From contig JAQUWM010000010.1 in assembly GCA_028692885.1 (NCBI GenBank), positions 1 to 57,227 on the forward strand: DNA of 57,227 bases, in the 5' to 3' direction. The notes beneath the pieces are model-generated. The model had not been told where the DNA came from and did no database searches. It saw only the letters and a list, made by a program, of their open reading frames with translations. Source of the DNA: Acetobacterium sp. (GTDB lineage: Bacteria; Bacillota; Clostridia; Eubacteriales; Eubacteriaceae). The translations under genes and the position numbers were made by a program. Each line of letters begins with the position of its first letter. Position 1 is the stretch's first letter. Below are positions 16,588 through 26,175 of this stretch, piece by piece.

Positions 16588-18105
16588 ATGAAGTTTGAAG
16601 TCACCGGAAAATTAACCAAACAAATTGATGAGATGCGCTATCTGACGGCGGAAAATGCCTGGCGTTATCGGAGCATTTTACGCTTTTTTTATAGCCAATC
16701 CGAAAAAATGAAGAACTGGCTTTATAAGGAAGATATTTTTGCCGCCCTGAAAGAGTATGACGAATTTGCGAACTATACCCTGGAACAATGCAAACAGGAT
16801 TTGGATGTGCTGTTGTCCTGGAAAAATCTTTCCGCCTATCAGGATACCGCTAAGGTCGCCACGGTGGAGGAATTCAAGAATAAACAGTTTCGCTATCAGA
16901 TGACCCCTTACAGTGTCGAAATTGAGCGTCTGACGATTCGCCTTGAGAATCTGTCGATCGAAAGTGCCTCGCTCGAACCGACCCTGCTGGAACGGCTCCG
17001 GGAAGAACTCAAAAAACTGCCCCAGGTGGCAAAATTGAGTGAAAAAGAAGCAGGCAGCTGGTGGAGTGGCGTCAACAATGATTTTAAACGCCTGAACCAG
17101 AATTATCAGGACTATATCCGGGATCTGTACTCTATTAAAGCCGAGGAAATGATGAAAACCAAGGCTTTTATGGTTTTTAAGGACCGCTTTATTGAATACC
17201 TGAGAGACTTTGTCAAAGGGCTGCAAAACCATGCCAATGCCATTGAACATATTCTGATCCATCTTCATCCCAGTGCGGTGGAGGCGGTTTTGACCAAGGC
17301 CGTGGCTTATGAGCTGTCGATCCCCCGAATTGATGCTGACATCGATGCCACCGGTATCCGCGACAACATCTTAGGCCGCTGGGACAATCTCAATGCCTGG
17401 TTTTTAGGGGAGCATGGTAACCTCAGCGAAGCCGCCAAGCTGATGGATATCACTAACGATATTATCCGCAAAATTACCCGTTATGCCGCCCAGATTTCGG
17501 AAAGTCGCAGCAGTGCCATGAACCGCAAGGAAGAATACCGGAAGCTGGCCGAGCTTTTTGATGGCTGTGGCAACATCAAAGCAGCCCACCAGCTCTCCAG
17601 TCTGTCCTTTGGTCTTTTTCAGATGAAACATTTAAAGTCCGACCAGTTTCGCGAAACTGAGAGTATCAACAGCCAGATCTTTGAGGAAATGCCGGGCAGT
17701 ATCCTGTTAAAGCCGCGGGTTCGAGGCTATAAGGAAAAAGCCCAGCGCAACCCGATTCGTAGCCATGCCGAAAAGAAGGCCGCGATGAAAAAAAAGATCC
17801 AAATGATTCGGGAAATCGAGAAAAAAACGATGGCCAGTTATGTGATCGATGGTTGCATTGATTTTGAGAAACTGCCGGTGATTGAAGGCCATGTCCGCAG
17901 TACCCTGCTGAAATGGCTCAGTAAGGGGATGGTAAATAGCGATAAGAAAGGAAAAACCGAGGATGGTCGGATCTTTCAGGTCGAGATTCCCGGGGATCAA
18001 CGCCGCCGCTGTCTGTTACGCTGTGATGATGGCAGTCTGGAAATGCCAGCCTATGTGATCCGCTTTTTGGATCAGAAACAGGAGGTGCAGAATGAAAGAG
18101 CTTGA
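16588..18105 (+). CDS. jetA: Wadjet system protein JetA (TIGR02677/DUF2397-like), kleisin subunit
   Basis: A 505-residue protein matching the first gene of type I Wadjet. It opens with the family-typical segment LTAENAWRYRSILRFFY, is largely helical and charged, and has a winged-helix-like C-terminal region. In Wadjet, JetA is the kleisin that bridges the JetC SMC-like dimer. The frame is open upstream to 16474, but that part overlaps the nucleotidase gene, and the ATG at 16588 gives the expected length. It overlaps jetB by 14 bp. The call rests on the four-gene order as much as on its own sequence. Confidence 0.88.
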   Translation: MKFEVTGKLTKQIDEMRYLTAENAWRYRSILRFFYSQSEKMKNWLYKEDIFAALKEYDEFANYTLEQCKQDLDVLLSWKNLSAYQDTAKVATVEEFKNKQFRYQMTPYSVEIERLTIRLENLSIESASLEPTLLERLREELKKLPQVAKLSEKEAGSWWSGVNNDFKRLNQNYQDYIRDLYSIKAEEMMKTKAFMVFKDRFIEYLRDFVKGLQNHANAIEHILIHLHPSAVEAVLTKAVAYELSIPRIDADIDATGIRDNILGRWDNLNAWFLGEHGNLSEAAKLMDITNDIIRKITRYAAQISESRSSAMNRKEEYRKLAELFDGCGNIKAAHQLSSLSFGLFQMKHLKSDQFRETESINSQIFEEMPGSILLKPRVRGYKEKAQRNPIRSHAEKKAAMKKKIQMIREIEKKTMASYVIDGCIDFEKLPVIEGHVRSTLLKWLSKGMVNSDKKGKTEDGRIFQVEIPGDQRRRCLLRCDDGSLEMPAYVIRFLDQKQEVQNERA

Positions 18106-19243
18106 AATCCTACTGGATCAATACTGGGTTATTAAGGATGACAACAAGGACTTGTTTTATCAGGTCAAGGACAGCATCCCACAGTTTAAAAATTTTTTGA
18201 GTGATAAGCTGGGTTACGGACTGGTGATGAACCAGCATCTGATCAAACTGGAAAAAATCCCCGGTTCGCCCGAACCTTTTATGGGCATTCAGGCCTTTAC
18301 CGATAGGATGGAATATGTGCTCTTGTGTCAGTTGCTGATGTTTCTGGAAGACCGTTCCCGGGATGAACAGTTTGTCTTATCAGAAATCACCGAATTCATT
18401 GCTGGTAATCCGATTGCTAAGGAAAAAATTGACTGGACCCTGTTTAGCCACCGGAAGCATTTCATCAAGGTACTGCGCTTCGCCCAGGAGCTCGGCTTGA
18501 TGCACGTTAATGATGGTGACGATCAGAAATTTGCCCAGGATGATGGCACCGAGGTTTTATATGAAAGCACCGGGCTGTCCCGTTATCTGGTGCGCCATTT
18601 TACCGCTGATATTAATGATTTTAAAAGCGTCAGAGATATGGAGAATGCTGAATGGGGGGATCTCAATGCCGATCGCGGCGTGATCCGGCGGCAGCGAGTT
18701 TACCGCAAGCTGCTAATGGAGCCGGTGGTTTATTCCCAGGGGGTCGATGATGTCGATTATGATTATATCAAAAAGCAGCGGGGTTTGATCGAAGCGGACT
18801 TTTTAAAATATCTGGAGTATCCCCTTCATGTTCACAAAAACGGAGCCCTGCTGCTGGTCCCGGCGGACAAAAATCTTAAGGATGCTTTTCCCAATACGAA
18901 AGCGATCTGCGATATTACCCTGTTGTTTTGCGCAATGATGCGGCGGCGACTTGAGACGAAAAAACTGCGGCTTAATAGCTCCGGGGGAATCCGACTGTCG
19001 CGGGTGGCCTTTGATCAGCTGGTGACAAAATTGAAGCAGGAAAGCGGCGAAAACTGGAGCAAAGAATATCGGGAAATGACGGCAGCCACCCTGTCAGACC
19101 ATCTGGTTTCCTATATGGAAGACTTTAAGATGCTGGCCCAGGGTGATGACCAGCGGGAAATTGAGATCCTGCCTTTAGCCGGAAAACTGATCGGCAGCTA
19201 CCCGGACGAGGTGGAGGAAAAAACGGTGAAAAATAATGGATAA
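18092..19243 (+). CDS. jetB: Wadjet system protein JetB (TIGR02678/DUF2398), KITE-like subunit
   Basis: A 383-residue protein corresponding to the second type I Wadjet gene. Features visible are QAFTDRMEYVLLCQLLMFLE, a region around DGTEVLYESTGLSRYLVRHF, and the arginine-rich GVIRRQRVYRKLLMEPVVY segment, all typical of DUF2398 proteins. JetB is the small MukE-like accessory subunit that joins JetA and the JetC heads. It overlaps jetA by 14 bp and jetC by 8 bp, so the products are likely made in fixed ratio. Confidence 0.88.
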   Translation: MKELEILLDQYWVIKDDNKDLFYQVKDSIPQFKNFLSDKLGYGLVMNQHLIKLEKIPGSPEPFMGIQAFTDRMEYVLLCQLLMFLEDRSRDEQFVLSEITEFIAGNPIAKEKIDWTLFSHRKHFIKVLRFAQELGLMHVNDGDDQKFAQDDGTEVLYESTGLSRYLVRHFTADINDFKSVRDMENAEWGDLNADRGVIRRQRVYRKLLMEPVVYSQGVDDVDYDYIKKQRGLIEADFLKYLEYPLHVHKNGALLLVPADKNLKDAFPNTKAICDITLLFCAMMRRRLETKKLRLNSSGGIRLSRVAFDQLVTKLKQESGENWSKEYREMTAATLSDHLVSYMEDFKMLAQGDDQREIEILPLAGKLIGSYPDEVEEKTVKNNG

Positions 19244-22200
19244 AAATAATCGAAACAATAAAATGCCGGACAATCGCTGGGTGATCAATCGGGCGGGACT
19301 AGTAAATTTCTGGTATTATGATGAGGAAACCTTTGATTTTTCCAATGGCCGGCTGCTCTTGCGGGGCTCTAACGGTTCGGGAAAATCAGTGACGATGCAG
19401 AGCTTTATTCCACTGCTGCTGGATGGCAATAAAAGCCCGGAGCGGCTCGATCCCTTTGGTTCCAAGGCGCGAAAAATCGAGAATTATATTCTTGGTGATG
19501 ATGAAAACGGCAAAGATGAATCGATCGGCTATCTGTTTATGGAATTCAAAAAGAAACACTCTGATAACCTTGCTAGCATTGGTATGGGCTTTAAGGCCAA
19601 ACGGGGAAAACCTCTGAGTTCCTGGGGCTTTTCAATCACCGATGGTCGGCGGATTGGCGAGGATTTCTTTTTATACAAGCAGATGGGTGAAAAAATACCG
19701 CTGACCATGCGGGAGCTGGAAAATCGGATCGGGACCGGCGGCCAGGTGGTCGAGGGTCAGAAAAACTATATGAAGCTGGTCAACGACCTGATCTTTGGTT
19801 TTGATGATCTGGAGGAATACGATGAGCTGGTCAAACTGCTGGTACAGCTGCGCAGTCCCAAGCTATCCAAGGACTTTAAACCGACGGTTATCTATGAGAT
19901 CATGGAAAACTCATTACAGCCCTTATCTGAGGACGACCTGCGGCCAATGTCCGAGGCGATTGAAAACATGGATAACATCAAGAGTCGGCTGGAGGTGTTA
20001 AAGGAGTGTAAGGGCGCAGCGGATCGTATTCGTCACGCCTTTGACCGCTATAATCAGTTTATTGCGGTGGACAAGGCCCGGCATTATGATGAGGCGTATC
20101 AACAACTGACCGAGCAAAAAAAACGTCAAGAAAAGCTGGATCGAGAGATTCAGACCACCCGAACTGAAATCGATAATCTCAATCAAACCATCAATGATCT
20201 GGCGATCCAGCTGGAAACTCAGCAGGAAAAAAAGCAGGAACTGGAAGCGCATGATAGTGTTGTGATTCGCGAAAAAATCATCAAAACTGAAGAAGAAATC
20301 GAGCAAAAAAATCGCCAACGGTTGGAAAAAGACCAGCATCACGAGACCAAAAGACAGCAGGAACGGGAGCTGGATAATCAGATCACGGGCTATCGTCAGG
20401 AAGTCGAAGCCGGGGAGCAGTCCATTTGCCGGCAGCTGGGTGAGATGGATGAGCTGGCCGACGCCTTTGCCTTTGATGAGCACGCCTTCACCCGCGATGA
20501 AATCACCAAAGCGCTGGCCGAGGTCTATGATTTTACCTATATCAGCAACACTCTGAGTGCTCATAGTCAGACCATTGCCCAGGCCATCAAGGCGATGGAA
20601 AAGGAACAGCAGATGGCCGCCAGTTATGAAAAATTGTTGCTGGAGCTGGACACGCTCAAAAAAGAACAACAGGAAAAAGAGCGGTTGCTGGAACAAGCTA
20701 ACCGCCAGCTAATGGAAATTCAGGATGAAACCGTGGAAAAACTTCATCTCAATAATCAGCACAACCGTGAATACATCATTCCGGCGGAGGGTTTGAGCCA
20801 ATTGGCCCGGGAAATCCGGCAGTTTGGGCCCGATGCCAATGTCAACAGCATTTCCCGGATCCTGCAGGAGGAATACCATAACCAGGAAGCCGTCAAACGG
20901 GAGCAGCTTTACGGGGAACAATCACTTTGGGCTCAGATTGATGAGGAGAGAAAAACGAAACAGGCCGAAATTGAGGCCTGGCAAAAGATCAAAGATCCCG
21001 AACCGCTAAGAGCCGATAAGGTTATCGCAAACCGAAAAAAACTGGTCGAACTGGGGATTCCCCATGTACCGCTTTATAAGGCGCTGGACTTTGTCGAGGG
21101 CATCGATGAAAAAAACCAGGCGGCGATTGAAGAAGCGCTGGCCGACATGGGGATTCTGGATGCCCTGATTTTGCCAGCGAACCAGCGGGAAAAACTGCAG
21201 GTGATGCCGGAACTCAGCGGCGATCACTATCTTTTTCCTGAGCCGCAGGTACTTGTCCACAGTATCAACCAGTACCTGAAGGTCGATGACGCCCTTGTTG
21301 GCATTGTCAGGGAAGAGGTGTTAAATGTGCTAAACAGTATCCTCATTGATCATACGCACCACACCCATATGGATGAAAAGGGCAATTACCGCTTGGGGAT
21401 CTTATGGGGACGGGCGACCGGCAATGAGACCGCGCGATTTATTGGCTCCTCGGCCAGAACAAAATATCGGGAAGAAAAACTTAACAGCCTGGAAGCTGAA
21501 CTAAGTGCGATTACCGCTCGGCTGGCGGCCAAGACCGAAATTCTTAATCAGATCAAGGAATCATTAGCGCTGCTTAAGCAGGAATTCTCCGTCAGCTTTG
21601 ATCCGGAAGATCTGATTACCGCCGCCACGGTGGTGAAGCAGGCGAGTTTTGACGCCCAGATGAGTGACAAGGCGCTGGAAAAAAAGAATGGCGAAGAAAA
21701 GACCTGCTATCACCAGCTACAGCAGATCAAGGAGACGGTTCACCGGATTACCCTTCGCATCACCCTGCCCTTGGATCTTAAAACTTATGAAGATGCCCAG
21801 GCAGCAGCAACGAGCTATGGCAGCGAATTGCATCGGCTGGAAAAAATCACCATTCAGCTGCAGCACAGTCAAGGGAGTCTGCGGGTGGCAGAAAGCCGTT
21901 ATGAGGAAATCCTTCAGGAAATTGACGATCTCCTTTATGAAATAAATCAGATCAATCAAGCCCGTTCAGCCATGGAAATCACCCGGGTAAACTTAAGTGA
22001 ACAGTTGCAACTGACGGATTATCAGGCCATTAAGGCGGAACTGGAGCACTGCCTGAGCGCCTTAAAAACCCTGCCCCAAGAAAAAGAGGAAGCGGTCAAG
22101 AACCGGGAGCGGCAAAAGCTGGGGCTGGAGCGTTTCTTTGAAGAACAGGAGCGTGTTAAAACGACCCTAGTGCTGACGGAAAAAGTTTATCAGTTGATGG

Positions 22201-23363
22201 AAGATACCTTCACGGAAGAACTGGATCTGGGTTATTTGATCCGATTAACTGAAACCCCGCTGGTCGAACAGGCCCGCGAGCTGCTGCAAAAAAATCCGCA
22301 GTCGGAGAAACAGAACAAGGAGCAGATCACCCTGCGGCTAATGGAAATTTTTAAAGATAACAGCCAGTATCTGCGCGAATATGCCGTCAATAGTCAGTAT
22401 GTTTTTGAAGATCAGCCGCTTGATGTGGAGGCGGATCATGAAGCCCTAAAACGGGTTGGGGATCTGCGGCAACGGATGAATATCACTGCCAGGGTCGCCG
22501 GTAAGGTGGTTAACTTTTATGATTTGTCCGATCACTTAAAAGACAGTTTGGACGAAACCGATAAGCTGTTAAAAGAAAGCGACCGGGAATTGTTTGAAGA
22601 CATTCTGGTAAAAAACATCAGCAAAAAAATCAGCGCCCGGATTTTTCACAGTGAAAAATGGGTCGATAATATGAATCAGCTGATGGAGAAAATGGATACT
22701 TCGATGGGGCTGAGCTTTAGTTTGAAATGGGCCAGCAAAAAAGCCGAAACTGAAGAACAGCTGGATACCAAAAAGCTGGTCAACCTGCTGAAAATGGATG
22801 GCAATCTGTTGCGGGATGAAGATCTCAATGCCCTTTCGGAGCATTTCCGCTCCAAAATTGCTCTGGCTCGACGCACCCTCGAAGACAAGGGTGTCAATCT
22901 GACCTTCCATTCGATTATGCGGGATATTCTGGATTATCGGAAGTGGTTTGAGTTTAAGCTCTTTTTTAAAAAAACCGGTCAACTCAGTAAGGAACTGACC
23001 AATAATGGCTTCTTTAAATTCAGTGGTGGGGAAAAGGCGATGGCCATGTATGTGCCCTTATTTTCCGCTGTCAACGCCCGCTATGAGGCTGCTGGCAAAG
23101 AAAGTGCCCGGATTCTCTCCCTCGATGAGGCCTTTGCCGGGGTGGATGAACAAAATATCCGCGATATGTTCCGCCTGCTGAACGAGCTGGATCTGAGTTA
23201 TATCGTCAATTCGCAGATCCTCTGGGGGGATTATGACACCGTCGATTCGCTGGCGATCAGCGAGCTGATCCGGCCGGATAATGCCGATTTTGTGACGGTG
23301 CTGCGTTACCACTGGAACGGCAAGGTGCGAAAGCTGGTGATGGATGTGGATGATGCCTCATGA
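19236..23363 (+). CDS. jetC: Wadjet system protein JetC (TIGR02680), SMC/MukB-like ATPase
   Basis: A 1375-residue SMC-like ATPase, the motor of the Wadjet complex that extrudes DNA loops on circular plasmids. The Walker A motif is GSNGSGKS (residues 44-51), preceded by the family-typical GLVNFWYYDEETF. Long coiled-coil arms span about 275-560 and 770-1000 with a hinge region between (around 560-770). The C-terminal head has the ABC signature SGGEK (1263-1267) and Walker B LSLDEAF with D1297 and E1298. All catalytic residues look intact. Length matches type I JetC. Confidence 0.94.
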   Translation: MDKNNRNNKMPDNRWVINRAGLVNFWYYDEETFDFSNGRLLLRGSNGSGKSVTMQSFIPLLLDGNKSPERLDPFGSKARKIENYILGDDENGKDESIGYLFMEFKKKHSDNLASIGMGFKAKRGKPLSSWGFSITDGRRIGEDFFLYKQMGEKIPLTMRELENRIGTGGQVVEGQKNYMKLVNDLIFGFDDLEEYDELVKLLVQLRSPKLSKDFKPTVIYEIMENSLQPLSEDDLRPMSEAIENMDNIKSRLEVLKECKGAADRIRHAFDRYNQFIAVDKARHYDEAYQQLTEQKKRQEKLDREIQTTRTEIDNLNQTINDLAIQLETQQEKKQELEAHDSVVIREKIIKTEEEIEQKNRQRLEKDQHHETKRQQERELDNQITGYRQEVEAGEQSICRQLGEMDELADAFAFDEHAFTRDEITKALAEVYDFTYISNTLSAHSQTIAQAIKAMEKEQQMAASYEKLLLELDTLKKEQQEKERLLEQANRQLMEIQDETVEKLHLNNQHNREYIIPAEGLSQLAREIRQFGPDANVNSISRILQEEYHNQEAVKREQLYGEQSLWAQIDEERKTKQAEIEAWQKIKDPEPLRADKVIANRKKLVELGIPHVPLYKALDFVEGIDEKNQAAIEEALADMGILDALILPANQREKLQVMPELSGDHYLFPEPQVLVHSINQYLKVDDALVGIVREEVLNVLNSILIDHTHHTHMDEKGNYRLGILWGRATGNETARFIGSSARTKYREEKLNSLEAELSAITARLAAKTEILNQIKESLALLKQEFSVSFDPEDLITAATVVKQASFDAQMSDKALEKKNGEEKTCYHQLQQIKETVHRITLRITLPLDLKTYEDAQAAATSYGSELHRLEKITIQLQHSQGSLRVAESRYEEILQEIDDLLYEINQINQARSAMEITRVNLSEQLQLTDYQAIKAELEHCLSALKTLPQEKEEAVKNRERQKLGLERFFEEQERVKTTLVLTEKVYQLMEDTFTEELDLGYLIRLTETPLVEQARELLQKNPQSEKQNKEQITLRLMEIFKDNSQYLREYAVNSQYVFEDQPLDVEADHEALKRVGDLRQRMNITARVAGKVVNFYDLSDHLKDSLDETDKLLKESDRELFEDILVKNISKKISARIFHSEKWVDNMNQLMEKMDTSMGLSFSLKWASKKAETEEQLDTKKLVNLLKMDGNLLRDEDLNALSEHFRSKIALARRTLEDKGVNLTFHSIMRDILDYRKWFEFKLFFKKTGQLSKELTNNGFFKFSGGEKAMAMYVPLFSAVNARYEAAGKESARILSLDEAFAGVDEQNIRDMFRLLNELDLSYIVNSQILWGDYDTVDSLAISELIRPDNADFVTVLRYHWNGKVRKLVMDVDDAS

Positions 23364-24624
23364 TTTTGCGGCTTATCTGAAAGCCAATCCCGGTTATCAT
23401 CGGATCATCAAACAGATCCGGGAAAAATATGAGTCACTCGGTCATTTCGGTGGCACCATCCGCCTGGATCAGCTCAGCACTGCCGAGCGGGAGGTGTTAA
23501 GAAGTCTGTTTAAAAAGAATTATCTCCAGAAAAGTGCCAGTTTTTCGGTCGAAAAATTTATCAGTGCTTTTGAAACCACCCGCTATCAGGGCGTCGATTT
23601 CGAAGCAGTACTCAGCTGCTATTTTGGTGAAAAGCTGAGCTGGAAAAAGGCTGTGCGAAGCCAGTACGCTGACCAGAAAAGCCAGTATTTTGAAGCAATG
23701 ATCAACAGTTTTAAGGAATCACCGGCAGCCTTGTGGTTAGAAGATGTCTTGATCAATAAAAACAATGCCTATTCACTGCTTAATTTAAAGTATAACGAAG
23801 ACCCTGAGTATCTAAGAAGACTGCTGACTCAGGTTTGCATGGGCTTAAATCAATGTGTGACGGAACCGGAAAAGGTGCGGTTGGCGCTCTTTGCCTCGCA
23901 AGTCACCAAAGATCCCCATGCCTTTGATATGAACCGCGATGGCGGGCGGCTGCTTCTTTACGCATTATCGGCCTATTATAAAATTAATTATCCCCAAAAT
24001 GCCGAAGCCCAGATGGAACTATTATATCAGGCCGGCCTTATTTACGATGAGGTTTCCAATTACACGATCTGCCGCGGGATCCGGGCGTTTGCCGGCGACA
24101 AAAGCCATTCCGGTTGGGAGGGCTTTGCCGATTGCAGTGAACCCCTGCACATCTCGCTTTGGAATATCGGCATGATCGACCGGGTCAGTTGCGTCAACAG
24201 CCGGGTCTTTGTGTTTGAAAACCCGACCGTATTCAGTGAAATAGCTGGGGTTCTGGAAGATCGTCCCGGTTCGCTGATTTGTTCAGCTGGCAACGTCAAG
24301 GTAGCCACGCTATTGTTGCTCGACAAAATTGTTCAGGGCGGCAGTGAGATTTACTATAGTGGTGACTTTGATCCAGAAGGGTTGATTATTGCTGATAAGC
24401 TCAAAAAAAGATACGGCGAAAAATTGATCTTATGGCATTTTAACCGGGAAGCTTATCAAACGATCCAGTCAAAAAAGATTATCTCGGCAGCCCGCTTAAA
24501 AAAGCTGGATAAGATTGAGTCACCGGAATTAAAAAAGCTGGCGGAAGCGATTAAAAAATTCGGTTACAGTGGCTATCAGGAAATGATGGTCGATGTTTAT
24601 CTTAAGGATATTGAAACGCTTTAA
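23344..24624 (+). CDS. jetD: Wadjet system protein JetD (TIGR02679/DUF2399), Toprim-like nuclease subunit
   Basis: A 426-residue protein, the nuclease subunit that cuts plasmid DNA after loop extrusion. The C-terminal DUF2399/Toprim-like domain has the acidic residues expected of the catalytic site: E292 in FENPTV and D341/D343 in SGDFDPEG. The N-terminal DNA-binding arm precedes it. The gene overlaps jetC by 20 bp (ATG at 23344; an ATG at 23353 in frame is also possible). A terminator lies 57 bp after the stop, closing the operon. The Toprim type and gene order make this type I rather than II or III. Confidence 0.92.
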   Translation: MWMMPHDFAAYLKANPGYHRIIKQIREKYESLGHFGGTIRLDQLSTAEREVLRSLFKKNYLQKSASFSVEKFISAFETTRYQGVDFEAVLSCYFGEKLSWKKAVRSQYADQKSQYFEAMINSFKESPAALWLEDVLINKNNAYSLLNLKYNEDPEYLRRLLTQVCMGLNQCVTEPEKVRLALFASQVTKDPHAFDMNRDGGRLLLYALSAYYKINYPQNAEAQMELLYQAGLIYDEVSNYTICRGIRAFAGDKSHSGWEGFADCSEPLHISLWNIGMIDRVSCVNSRVFVFENPTVFSEIAGVLEDRPGSLICSAGNVKVATLLLLDKIVQGGSEIYYSGDFDPEGLIIADKLKKRYGEKLILWHFNREAYQTIQSKKIISAARLKKLDKIESPELKKLAEAIKKFGYSGYQEMMVDVYLKDIETL

Positions 24625-24680
24625 TTCAGTTAAAGAATCAATTCGAATAAATTGCATGGATTAATTGAAGGTTAAAATCA

Positions 24681-24717
24681 AAAAAGAATCCTCTGATTAA
24701 GAGAGGATTCTTTTTTT
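24681..24717 (+). terminator. terminator after jetD
   Basis: AAAAAGAATCCTCT pairs with AGAGGATTCTTTTT around a 7-nt loop and ends in a T run. Confidence 0.9.
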
Positions 24718-24858
24718 GAGAAAGGAGTATGTAAGCTGTTCATGAAAAGATTTATATTAAACCAAGGAATTATTGAGGGATAAGTCCTTAGTGAAAACCC
24801 ACGAAAAAGACACGTGTGGTGGATTACTGTTCTTAGTTTAACGCCGATCTGTGGTCAG

Positions 24859-24937
24859 CACTTGATTATTTTGTGATAATCAGGTGAAGGTTTTAATTAA
24901 AATGAAATTAACAATTCTCTGCTACAATGATTATAAA
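24859..24937 (+). promoter_or_regulatory. hairpin and candidate promoter before the GTPase pair
   Basis: In the 366-bp gap after jetD, an 11-bp stem (CACTTGATTAT with ATAATCAGGTG, one G-T pair) occupies 24859-24886. TTAACA (24908-24913) and TATAAA (24932-24937) follow with an 18-nt spacer, 53 nt before the first GTPase. The rest of the gap shows no gene. Confidence 0.4.
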
Positions 24938-24990
24938 AAATGGCAACTAAATGTAAATAACCAGGCAGAAAAAAAGAAAGAGGAGACAAA

Positions 24991-26175
24991 ATGAAAGACT
25001 ATCGGCCCGACGATTTTGATTTTAATAAAACCCTTGGCGAAATCAGTGAAGGCATTAAGAAACCAAATATTTTAATCTGCGGTGCCACTGGCGCCGGAAA
25101 AAGTTCGGTAGTGAATTATGTTTTTGGAGCAGCGGTGGCCCGAATCGGCCATGGCATTCCGGTAACCCGGGGAATTACCAAATATCAGCAGGCCGATGCC
25201 GGGGTGGTGCTTTATGATACCGAAGGCTATGAAATCGGCACCGAAAAGATATCTAAGTATAAGGCCAATGTCGAAGGCTGGGTAAATGAATGCCGAGATG
25301 CCGCCATTAAACCGGCTAAAAAAGATGAAACCGATCATCAGGATCTGACTAACCAGATCCACGAGGTTTGGTATTGCATTTCGGCCGGAAATAAACGGGT
25401 AACCGATATGGATATCGATGTGATCCAGATGCTGAAAGCAAAAAAGCTGCCAGTGGCAGTGGTATTGACCCAAATCGATAACCTTGATGCCGAAGAACTG
25501 CTGGCCATGGAAGCGGCGATCAGAAACCATTGCCAGGTGGAATTTTTCCGCACCAGTGTGGCCGATGATCCGGCGGTGAAAAGAGCTTTGCAGGATTACC
25601 TGCAATGGGATGAGCTGATCAGGTGGGCGATTGATCATCTCGATGAATCCTTGCGAGAAGGGTTTATCAGTGCTCTGAAAGGCAATCTGGAGGCTAAAAA
25701 AAGACTGATCAATCATAAGATCATACCCCTTTATACTAGCGGAGCGGCTGGCGTGGCCTTAACGCCGATCCCTTTTTCGGATGCGGCGCTGCTGGTGCCG
25801 ATCCAGATAAAGATGTCCCTGCATATTATGAAAACCTATGGACTGGATCAGAAGCTGGGGAATCTGTCGTCGCTGGTGGGTTCGGTGGTGGTTTCGGAAT
25901 CCGGCCGGTTATTGGCTCAAACGCTCAGTGCCAATCTCTTCAAATTGATTCCCGGGGTCGGAACGGCGATTGGCACCACCGTTAACACCGTAGTGGCCTC
26001 GAGCTTTACCGCCGCCATGGGTTACGCTATTTCTGAGATCTGTTTTCGTTGCGCCACGGCGGTGTTTGAAGAAGGCAAGGAAATTGAGTGGGCCGAGTAT
26101 TTTAATGGCGAGAATATTACCGCGTTAATGGCCGAATGGTTCAAGGTAAAAGACCGGGATAAAAGACATGGGTAA
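24991..26175 (+). CDS. P-loop GTPase with C-terminal hydrophobic region (Era/YfjP-like)
   Basis: A 394-residue GTPase. G1 is GATGAGKSS (near residue 31), a G2-type threonine lies in PVTRGITKY, G3 is DTEGYE, and G4 is the variant TQID. The C-terminal third is rich in small and hydrophobic residues (about 235-350), resembling the DUF697-type helices of proteins that associate with membranes. AGAGGAGAC gives a strong ribosome binding site. It overlaps the next GTPase gene by 8 bp. Similar GTPases are called 50S ribosome-binding or HSR1-related, names that say little. The position after Wadjet raises the possibility of a defence role, but nothing in the sequence proves it. Confidence 0.85.
   Translation: MKDYRPDDFDFNKTLGEISEGIKKPNILICGATGAGKSSVVNYVFGAAVARIGHGIPVTRGITKYQQADAGVVLYDTEGYEIGTEKISKYKANVEGWVNECRDAAIKPAKKDETDHQDLTNQIHEVWYCISAGNKRVTDMDIDVIQMLKAKKLPVAVVLTQIDNLDAEELLAMEAAIRNHCQVEFFRTSVADDPAVKRALQDYLQWDELIRWAIDHLDESLREGFISALKGNLEAKKRLINHKIIPLYTSGAAGVALTPIPFSDAALLVPIQIKMSLHIMKTYGLDQKLGNLSSLVGSVVVSESGRLLAQTLSANLFKLIPGVGTAIGTTVNTVVASSFTAAMGYAISEICFRCATAVFEEGKEIEWAEYFNGENITALMAEWFKVKDRDKRHG

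Noticed and set aside
19998-20696. Long antisense frame (232 codons) opposite jetC
   Set aside because: It is a shadow of the coiled-coil coding strand, with Leu/Phe-rich low-complexity sequence and no start site. The same applies to other long antisense frames, such as those at 43209-43799, 16678-17268 and 49306-49905.
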